Part shown: in pieces, positions 1 to 5,805 of the stretch
Position numbering within the stretch: position 1 is the first letter of the stretch
Layout: the number at the start of each line of letters is the position of its first letter
Origin: Bradyrhizobium sp.
GTDB taxonomy: Bacteria; Pseudomonadota; Alphaproteobacteria; Rhizobiales; Xanthobacteraceae
DNA length: 6,519 nucleotides
Direction: 5' to 3'
Assembly (NCBI GenBank): GCA_025960445.1
Contig: JAICIT010000151.1
Span: 1-6,519, forward strand
Notes under the pieces: generated by a model
Seen by the model: only the letters and a program-made list of their open reading frames with translations
What the model was told of the DNA's origin: nothing
The model's database searches: none
Program-made: the position numbers and the translations under genes

Positions 1-2328
1 CGCGAAGCAGCCGAGATCGCGGAGAAATTTCCGAAGGTGCAGCGCCGCGTCGGCGGCTACAACCTCGATGCACTCGTTCCGCGCAACACGCCGAACAACC
101 TGGCGCATCTTCTGGTGGGCTCGGAAGGCACGCTGGCTTTCACCACTCAAGTCCATCTGAAGCTATGGCCGATCATCCGCAACAAGGTTCTGGGCGTCTG
201 TCATTTCGGCAGTTTCTATGAGGCCATGGATGCGGCCCAGCACCTGGTGAAACTCGGGCCGATCGCGGTGGAATTAGTTGATCGCACCATGCTGGCGCTG
301 GGACGAGACATCGCGATGTTTGAGCCGATCATCGGCGCGGCGGTACGCGGCGATCCCGACGCGGTCCTGATCGTGGAATTTGCCGAAGAAGACCAGGCCG
401 AGAACATCCGGCGATTAAGGGCGCTGGGCGAGCTGATGTCCGACCTCGGGTTCGGCTGGGACAATCCGCCGCGCAAATGGGGCGGCGTGGTCGAGATCAG
501 GGACGCAAGCCTGCAGACCGCGATTGCTGAATTCCGCGCCGCTGGCCTCAACGTGATGATGTCGATGAAACAGGAGGGCAAGCCGGTTTCTTTCGTCGAG
601 GATTGCGCGGTGCCGCTGCCGCATCTTGCCGACTATACCGAGCGGCTTAACGCCATCTTCACCAGGCACGGCACCCGCGGCACCATGTACGCCCATGCCT
701 CCGAGGGCTGTCTGCATGTACGGCCGGTGCTCAACCTGAAACTGGAGAAAGACGTCAAGGCGATGCGCGCCATCGCGGAAGAAACCTTCGAGATGGTTCG
801 GCAATACAAGGGATCGCATTCCGGCGAGCACGGCGATGGCCTGGTGCGCTCGGAATTTCACGAAACGATGTTTGGACCACGCATCGTCGCCGACTTCCGA
901 GAGGTCAAGCAGCGTTTCGATCCGGATAACGTGCTCAACCCCGGCAAGATCGTCGATGCGCCACGGATGGACGAACGCGCGCTGTTTCGCTACCCGCCGG
1001 ACTACCACGTGCCCGAATTGAAGACTGTGCTCGATTGGTCGGCTTATCCGGGCGCGGGTGGCGGCTTTCAGGGCGCGGTGGAGATGTGCAACAACAATGG
1101 CGCCTGCCGCAAGCTCGAAGGCGGCGTGATGTGTCCGTCCTACCGCACCACTCGCAATGAAAGGGACGTGACGCGCGGACGCGCCAACACGCTACGGCTG
1201 GCGATCTCCGGCCAATTGGGACCGGACGCGCTCTCATCCGACGAGATGATGGAGACGCTCAAACTTTGCGTCTCCTGCAAGGCCTGCCGGCACGAATGCC
1301 CCACCGGTGTTGACATGGCCAAGATGAAGATCGAGGTGTTGGCCGCACGCGTAACCAGCCACGGGCTTCCCCTCGGCGATCGGCTGGTGGGGTATTTGCC
1401 GCGCTATGCCAGCCTCGCGGCGCACTTCGCTCCGCTCGCGAACTGGCGAAATCGAAGTCCGATGCTGCGACGACTGTTCGAAAGATTTACCGGCATCAGT
1501 GCGAAGCGCGCGCTGCCGCTGTGGCGCCGGGATATGTTCAAGCCCGACGGCGAGGTGATCGGTCCCGCCGATGGCCATGAAGTCGTGCTGTTCGCCGACA
1601 CCTTCAACCGCACCTATGAACGCGAAAACCTGTACGCGGCGTTGCGGGTGCTGCTCGCGGGCGGCTATCGCGTGCATCTTCCAAGACCCGTGGACGGGCG
1701 CAGAAGCTTGTGTTGCGGGCGTACGTTCCTTGCGGCCGGCCTGGTCGATCAGGCGCGCGCCGAGCTGGATCGACTCGTTACCACTTATGCCCCATTCGCC
1801 GCGCGCGGCGTGCCGATCATCGGGCTTGAGCCGAGTTGCCTGTTGACGTTGCGTGACGAGCTGCTGTCGCTGCGATCGGATGACGCCGCGAAAAGCGTCA
1901 GCGCGCATGCGTTGCTGTTTGAGGAGTTCCTGGTCCGCGAGGCCGAGGTCGGCCGTCTGCAGCTTCCGCTCGGACCTGTCGCCCCGAAAGCTGTGGTGCA
2001 TGGTCACTGCCATCAAAAATCGTTCGGCGCGTTCAAATCGGTCCAACAGGCACTTCGATTGATTCCGGATCTGCAGGTAGAAGCCATCGAATCCAGTTGC
2101 TGCGGCATGGCGGGCGCTTTTGGCTACCGCGCCGACACTTACGAGGCGTCGATGGAAATGGCCGAACTGTCGCTTCTTCCCGCGGTGCGCGGCGCCGATG
2201 CTGCCGCGCTGATCGTCGCCGATGGCACCTCATGCCGGCACCAGATTGCCGATGGGAGCGGCCGCACAGCGTTTCATGTCGCACAGGTGCTGGCGATGAG
2301 CCTCGACAGCGCGGCAGCCCTGACTTAA
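1..2328 (+). CDS. FAD-linked oxidase / Fe-S / CCG-domain fusion dehydrogenase (D-2-hydroxyacid dehydrogenase, YdiJ-like), 5' partial
   Basis: The frame is open from base 1, so the true start lies left of the window; 775 residues are visible, and an internal GTG at 37 is not the start. Numbering from base 1, residues 1-55 are the end of an FAD-binding domain with the GSEGTLA motif (40-46). Residues about 60-320 are an FAD-oxidase C-terminal domain ending in GEHGDG (275-280) and a DPDNVLNPGK motif. Next come an iron-sulfur region with Cys363, 369 and 378, a classical CxxCxxCxxxCP motif (423, 426, 429, 433), and two CCG/HdrB-like modules (CCG at 571-573; HGHCHQ at 667-672; CCG at 700-702). This order matches the large one-chain D-2-hydroxyacid dehydrogenases such as E. 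coli YdiJ (about 1,000 residues, so roughly 200 are missing here). The expected role is FAD-dependent oxidation of a D-2-hydroxy acid (lactate, glycolate or 2-hydroxyglutarate type), with electrons passed through Fe-S centres; the substrate cannot be decided. No signal peptide or membrane segment is seen in the visible part. Family assignment is firm, substrate is inference. Confidence 0.93.
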   Translation, partial: REAAEIAEKFPKVQRRVGGYNLDALVPRNTPNNLAHLLVGSEGTLAFTTQVHLKLWPIIRNKVLGVCHFGSFYEAMDAAQHLVKLGPIAVELVDRTMLALGRDIAMFEPIIGAAVRGDPDAVLIVEFAEEDQAENIRRLRALGELMSDLGFGWDNPPRKWGGVVEIRDASLQTAIAEFRAAGLNVMMSMKQEGKPVSFVEDCAVPLPHLADYTERLNAIFTRHGTRGTMYAHASEGCLHVRPVLNLKLEKDVKAMRAIAEETFEMVRQYKGSHSGEHGDGLVRSEFHETMFGPRIVADFREVKQRFDPDNVLNPGKIVDAPRMDERALFRYPPDYHVPELKTVLDWSAYPGAGGGFQGAVEMCNNNGACRKLEGGVMCPSYRTTRNERDVTRGRANTLRLAISGQLGPDALSSDEMMETLKLCVSCKACRHECPTGVDMAKMKIEVLAARVTSHGLPLGDRLVGYLPRYASLAAHFAPLANWRNRSPMLRRLFERFTGISAKRALPLWRRDMFKPDGEVIGPADGHEVVLFADTFNRTYERENLYAALRVLLAGGYRVHLPRPVDGRRSLCCGRTFLAAGLVDQARAELDRLVTTYAPFAARGVPIIGLEPSCLLTLRDELLSLRSDDAAKSVSAHALLFEEFLVREAEVGRLQLPLGPVAPKAVVHGHCHQKSFGAFKSVQQALRLIPDLQVEAIESSCCGMAGAFGYRADTYEASMEMAELSLLPAVRGADAAALIVADGTSCRHQIADGSGRTAFHVAQVLAMSLDSAAALT

Positions 2329-2344
2329 TCCCTCTCCCACTCGC

Positions 2345-2350
2345 AAAGGA
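2345..2350 (+). promoter_or_regulatory. Ribosome binding site of the GlcG-like gene
   Basis: AAAGGA lies six bases before the ATG at 2357, in the 28-base gap after the dehydrogenase stop. It is a good Shine-Dalgarno match at normal spacing and supports this start. The short gap and lack of an obvious promoter suggest co-transcription with the upstream gene. Confidence 0.7.
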
Positions 2351-2356
2351 ACTGTC

Positions 2357-2785
2357 ATGTCCGAACTCACGCTCGATGTCGCCCGCAAGATTCTCGATGC
2401 CGCGCTCGCCAAAGGCATCGAAAAGAAACTGAAGCCCCTTGTCATTACGGTGCTCGACGCGCGCGGCTGCGTCAAAATTTCCGCTGCCCAGGATGGCACC
2501 AGCTTGCTGCGAAGCGAGATCGCCCACGGCAAGGCCTACGGCGCGCTGGCTTTGGGCATGGGGTCACGGGCGATATTCCAGCGCGCGCAGGAGCAGGCGT
2601 ATTTTATCGGCGCGGTGAACACGTTGGCGCAAGGACGGATGGTGCCGGTCCCGGGCGGCGTGCTGGTTCAGGATGGCGGCGTGCTGCTCGGCGCCGTCGG
2701 CGTTAGCGGCGACACCTCGGACAATGACGAAATTTGTGCGATTGCGGGAATCGAGGCCGCCGGCCTCAAGGCAAATGCCGGCTGA
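2357..2785 (+). CDS. GlcG/HbpS family (DUF336) heme-binding-like protein
   Basis: This 142-residue protein has the family's normal length. It shows the GlcG/HbpS features: a central LVITVLDARG strand (28-37), an AAQDGTSLL segment (43-51) followed by HGKAYGALALG (57-67), a PGGVLV strand (99-104) and the near-terminal GAVGVSGDTSDNDE segment (112-125). HbpS of Streptomyces binds heme and cobalamin, and GlcG is encoded in the E. coli glycolate oxidase operon with no settled biochemical role. Here it sits 28 bases downstream of a fused flavin/Fe-S dehydrogenase, which repeats the glcD-glcF-glcG association and suggests an accessory role for that enzyme. There is no signal peptide, so it should be cytoplasmic, unlike secreted HbpS. 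Cysteines occur at 38 and 126. Heme binding is not shown by the sequence. Its stop is one base from the stop of the convergent crotonase gene. Confidence 0.9.
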   Translation: MSELTLDVARKILDAALAKGIEKKLKPLVITVLDARGCVKISAAQDGTSLLRSEIAHGKAYGALALGMGSRAIFQRAQEQAYFIGAVNTLAQGRMVPVPGGVLVQDGGVLLGAVGVSGDTSDNDEICAIAGIEAAGLKANAG

Positions 2786-2795
2786 GTTATTTGCC
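2770..2795. repeat. Inverted repeat enclosing both convergent stop codons (possible bidirectional terminator)
   Basis: GGCAAAT (2770-2776) and ATTTGCC (2789-2795) form a perfect 7-bp inverted repeat with a 12-base loop. The loop holds the TGA of the GlcG-like gene (2783-2785) and the stem edge includes part of the crotonase stop (2787-2789). A second GC-rich hairpin, GAGGCC/GGCCTC at 2753-2767, lies just beside it. Neither is followed by a T tract on either strand, so a standard intrinsic terminator is not supported. The placement between convergent genes is suggestive only. Confidence 0.3.
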
Positions 2796-3572
2796 CGGCC
2801 ATGAAGGCTTGCGCTTTTCGCCGAACGCCTTGAGCCCTTCCTTGGCGTCTTCCGTCATAGCCAGCAACGCGATCTGGCTTTCGGTATAGGCGATGCTTTC
2901 ATCGAATGACATCGATGCGATCGCCCGCATCGCGTACTTGCCGCGACAAATCGCGGTCGGCGACTTGTCCACGATGCGTCCGATCAGCCAATCGACTTTG
3001 GCGTCAAGCTGATCCGCCGGCACAACATAATTGAGAAGCCCGGCGGATTGCGCGATTCGCGCATCAAAGGGTTCACCGGTCAACGCCCACTCATTGACAA
3101 GCCGGCGCGGCGCCATCTCCTGCAGCAGGCTCATCACCTGCATCGGAAACACGCCGACCTTTACTTCGGGCAGCCCGAACATCACGTGATCGGCTGCCAC
3201 CGCCATGTCGGTCATGCAAAGCAAACCCATCCCGCCCGCCATGCAGACGCCGCCGACTCGCGCGATCGCCGGTTTGGTCGCGTCTTGAGACAACCGCAAC
3301 AGATCCGCGTAGTCGACGTTCGGCCTGGCAAAATCCATCGCAAATGCAGCGCCGCTGTTCTGCAAATCCGCCCCGGCGCAAAACGCCTTGTCGCCGGCTC
3401 CGGTCAACACGATCACGCGAACATCGTTATCCTCATGCGCCTCGCGATAACCCGCGGCAATGCCGCCGATCACCGCGCCGTTGAGGGCGTTGCGCTTGTC
3501 GGGTCTGTTGATGGTGATCCAGAATGCCTGTCCGCGCTTTTCCAGCACGACGCTGTTGGTGTTGTCGGTCAT
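2787..3572 (-). CDS. Enoyl-CoA hydratase/isomerase (crotonase) family protein
   Basis: The 261-residue product has the usual length of a single-domain crotonase. It carries the N-terminal NRPDKRNALN motif (22-31), the AFCAGADL oxyanion-hole segment (63-70), a second oxyanion region around Gly113 (MAGGMGL, 111-117) and the FGLPEVKVG segment (132-140). Crotonases act on acyl-CoA thioesters (hydration, isomerisation, C-C cleavage and others). Aligned by eye with rat mitochondrial hydratase, the Glu164 position is kept (Glu136) but the Glu144 position is Gly116, so the exact reaction is uncertain. The ATG at 3572 is the first start in its frame after the upstream stop. Its Shine-Dalgarno is weak (GCGGACAGG). 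The gene follows the molybdenum oxidoreductase by 66 bases on the same strand and is probably co-transcribed with it, suggesting a CoA-dependent step in the same catabolic route. The substrate is unknown. Confidence 0.92.
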   Translation of the reverse strand: MTDNTNSVVLEKRGQAFWITINRPDKRNALNGAVIGGIAAGYREAHEDNDVRVIVLTGAGDKAFCAGADLQNSGAAFAMDFARPNVDYADLLRLSQDATKPAIARVGGVCMAGGMGLLCMTDMAVAADHVMFGLPEVKVGVFPMQVMSLLQEMAPRRLVNEWALTGEPFDARIAQSAGLLNYVVPADQLDAKVDWLIGRIVDKSPTAICRGKYAMRAIASMSFDESIAYTESQIALLAMTEDAKEGLKAFGEKRKPSWPGK

Positions 3573-3586
3573 TGCCTGTCCGCTTC

Positions 3587-3602
3587 GTTCGATGCCTCGA
3601 AC
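3587..3602. repeat. Perfect 6-bp hairpin in the gap upstream of the crotonase gene
   Basis: GTTCGA (3587-3592) and TCGAAC (3597-3602) are perfect inverted copies separated by four bases. On the minus strand the structure ends about 15 bases before the crotonase ATG. No T tract follows, so it is not a standard terminator. It could be an mRNA stem or a small protein-binding palindrome, or chance in GC-rich DNA. The rest of this 66-base gap shows nothing recognisable. Confidence 0.3.
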
Positions 3603-3638
3603 ATTAACGGCTGGAAGCGGCGAGACTGCAAGGCCGAT

Positions 3639-5750
3639 TTACGTGCTGTGAAGCGCTGACGGCGTGGCTTTTTTCACCCAAACGCTGTTGTCGTGAAAGG
3701 CGGCGCCGCCGATCGGCGCCACCGCCGTGGCGCCCGTTAGCGTATTGATCCCGCGCCCGCCGATGTGAGACTTGTTCGGATGAATCGATTCAGCGATCAG
3801 CACGCCGCGGCGCACGCCGTCGAAAAATTTTGCGGTCAGCGTGGTCTCGCCGCGTCTGTTGCCTAGCGTGATCGCGTCGCCATCGGCGATCCCGAGCGCC
3901 GCCGCATCGGCCGGATGGATCATCACCGTCGGCGCGCCCTCGCGCGCTTGCGAACCGGGCGTCTCGTTGAACGTCGTGTTGAGAAAGCTGCGCGAGGGGC
4001 TCGTCGCAAGCCGGAACGGATGTGTTTCGTCGGCCTCCTCGATAATGGTCCAGTGATCCGGCAACGCGGGCATCTGTTGCCAGGCTCCCATCAATCCGGC
4101 ATTGCCGATCGGCGGGTGCGCCCAATCCGCCTTGAAATGGAATTTGCCATCGGCATGGGCGAAGCCATCGAGATAGTGCGAAGTGCGGAAATCCGGCTGC
4201 AGATCGCGCCAGAGATCGGCCTCGAGGCGTTCGATGTCGCCGTGACCGCTCTTCTTCAGCGTCGCATCGATCAGTTCACGCGGCGACATATCGAACCCCG
4301 GATGCACCGCGTTGAGCCGGCGGCCAAGGCCCTGCAAAACCTCGTGGTTGGAGCGGCACTCGCCGGGCGGATCGATCAGCTTGGGGCCGACGGAAATGTG
4401 CTGATGGCCGCCGCCATAATAAAGATCGTCGTGTTCCATGAACATGGTCGCCGGCAGAACAATGTCGGCCATCTGCGCCGTCTCGGTCATGAATTGCTCG
4501 TGCACCACCATGAACAAGTCTTCGCGCGCAGATCCGCGGCGCACCAATGTTTGCTCAGGCGCGACCGTGACCGGGTTGGTGTTCTGGATCAGCATCGCCT
4601 TGACCGGCGGACCATGTCTGAGCGCTTCCGCATCGCCCGTCAGGATGCGCCCGATCTGCGACTGGTCCAGCACCCGCGTGGTGTGGTCGATCGCGTCATG
4701 GCCCTCGACAATCGACTCGTCGAACCTCCACAGCGCGTAATTGTTGAAGAAGGCCCCGCCCCCTTCGTATTGCCAGGCGCCGGTCACCGCGGGAATGCAC
4801 AGCGCCGCGTGCATTTGTGCAGCGCCGTTGCGGCTGCGCGTGAAGCCGTAACCGAGCCGGAAGAACGAGCGCTTGGTCTGACCGACCAGCCGAGCAAAGG
4901 CTTCGATCTCCTCCACCGGCACGCCGCAGATCGACGACGCCCATTCCGGAGTGCGACCTTGCAGATGCGCCTCCAGTTCAGCCGGGCAATCGGTGTAGCG
5001 CTCCATGTAGGAGCGGTCGGCATATCCTTCCCGAAACAGCACATGCATGACGCCGCAGGCGAAAGCGCCGTCGGTGCCAGGCCGCAGGATGATTTTCACG
5101 TCGGCCTGCTTCATCGTGTCGTTGTTGTAAACGTCGATCGCCGCGATCCTGGCGCCGCGTTCCTTGCGGGCGCGCATCGCATGCGTCATCACGTTCACCT
5201 GGGTATTCACCGGATTGGTGCCCCAGATAACGATCAGGTCGGAGACGCCCATCTCTCGCGGATCGACGCCGGCGATCTTGCCAGTGCCGATCGCAAACCC
5301 GATCCGGGCGATGTTGGCGCAGATGGTGGAGTAGAACCGCGAATATTTCTTCACATGCGCAAGGCGGTTAATGCCGTCGCGCATCACCACTCCCATCGTG
5401 CCGGCATAATAATAAGGCCAGACCGACTGCGCGCCGAACTCGCGCTCGGCGGCGTTGAAGCGGTCGGCAATTTCGTCGAGCGCCTCGTCCCACGAAATCC
5501 GCTCAAATTGCCCGGAGCCTTTTGCACCGGTACGGCGCAGCGGAAACAGCAGCCGATCCGGGTGGTGAATACGCTCGGCGTAGCGCGCGACCTTCGCGCA
5601 GACCACGCCAGCGGTATAGGTCTGGAGCTTGGAACCTCGCACCCTGCCGATGGCGGAGCCATCGATCACCTCGACGTCAAGCGCGCAAGCCGACGGGCAG
5701 TCGTGCGGACAGGTCGAATGCCGGATGTCAATCCTGGGCTGCTGGTTCAT
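3639..5750 (-). CDS. Molybdopterin oxidoreductase, DMSO-reductase superfamily, catalytic subunit
   Basis: The 703-residue protein begins with a molybdopterin-oxidoreductase [4Fe-4S] motif: Cys14, Cys18, Cys22 (CPHDCPSAC) and Cys51 (GVVCAK). The molybdopterin-binding body follows, with IWGTNPVN (175-182), QNTNPV (389-394) and the signature TETAQMADIVLPA (422-434). The C-terminal dinucleotide-binding domain covers about 575-695 and includes LNTTFNETPG (590-599) and IADGDAITLGNRRGE (621-635). Family members carry a bis-molybdopterin-guanine dinucleotide Mo or W centre and do redox or, rarely, hydration chemistry. Cys144 (in STICAN) lies where the protein ligand to the metal is expected; this is inference. 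There is no twin-arginine signal, so the enzyme should be cytoplasmic. No Fe-S, membrane-anchor or flavin partner subunit is visible. An in-frame TAG at 5760-5762 limits the start to the ATG at 5750, which has only a weak ribosome site. It lies 55 bases after the SDR gene and 66 before the crotonase. The substrate cannot be named. Confidence 0.93.
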   Translation of the reverse strand: MNQQPRIDIRHSTCPHDCPSACALDVEVIDGSAIGRVRGSKLQTYTAGVVCAKVARYAERIHHPDRLLFPLRRTGAKGSGQFERISWDEALDEIADRFNAAEREFGAQSVWPYYYAGTMGVVMRDGINRLAHVKKYSRFYSTICANIARIGFAIGTGKIAGVDPREMGVSDLIVIWGTNPVNTQVNVMTHAMRARKERGARIAAIDVYNNDTMKQADVKIILRPGTDGAFACGVMHVLFREGYADRSYMERYTDCPAELEAHLQGRTPEWASSICGVPVEEIEAFARLVGQTKRSFFRLGYGFTRSRNGAAQMHAALCIPAVTGAWQYEGGGAFFNNYALWRFDESIVEGHDAIDHTTRVLDQSQIGRILTGDAEALRHGPPVKAMLIQNTNPVTVAPEQTLVRRGSAREDLFMVVHEQFMTETAQMADIVLPATMFMEHDDLYYGGGHQHISVGPKLIDPPGECRSNHEVLQGLGRRLNAVHPGFDMSPRELIDATLKKSGHGDIERLEADLWRDLQPDFRTSHYLDGFAHADGKFHFKADWAHPPIGNAGLMGAWQQMPALPDHWTIIEEADETHPFRLATSPSRSFLNTTFNETPGSQAREGAPTVMIHPADAAALGIADGDAITLGNRRGETTLTAKFFDGVRRGVLIAESIHPNKSHIGGRGINTLTGATAVAPIGGAAFHDNSVWVKKATPSALHST

Positions 5751-5805
5751 GACCCATTGCTACCATCAAAAACGGACGGCTCCGAGCGCATTTATCTGCC
5801 ACACC

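Noticed and set aside
37..39. GTG at 37 as the start of the dehydrogenase
   Set aside because: The residues before it are in frame, and the FAD-binding domain would be mostly missing with this start. The gene simply enters from the left edge.
415..1008. A 197-codon minus-strand open frame
   Set aside because: It is antisense to the FAD-oxidase domain, low in recognisable motifs, and has no supporting start context.
1234..2046. A 270-codon open frame on the minus strand inside the dehydrogenase
   Set aside because: It has no domain-like features and lies wholly antisense to the Fe-S/CCG region, whose cysteine motifs are clear.
3702..3720. GGCGCC arms forming a hairpin near the 3' end of the Mo-enzyme gene
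   Set aside because: The arms are inside coding sequence made of Gly/Ala codons, and such GC palindromes are common in this composition. No T tract follows.
5768..5784. Small inverted repeat followed by a T5 run on the minus strand, between the SDR and Mo-enzyme genes
   Set aside because: CGGA/TCCG gives only a 4-bp stem and the T run is short. It is too weak to call a terminator and would split a likely operon.
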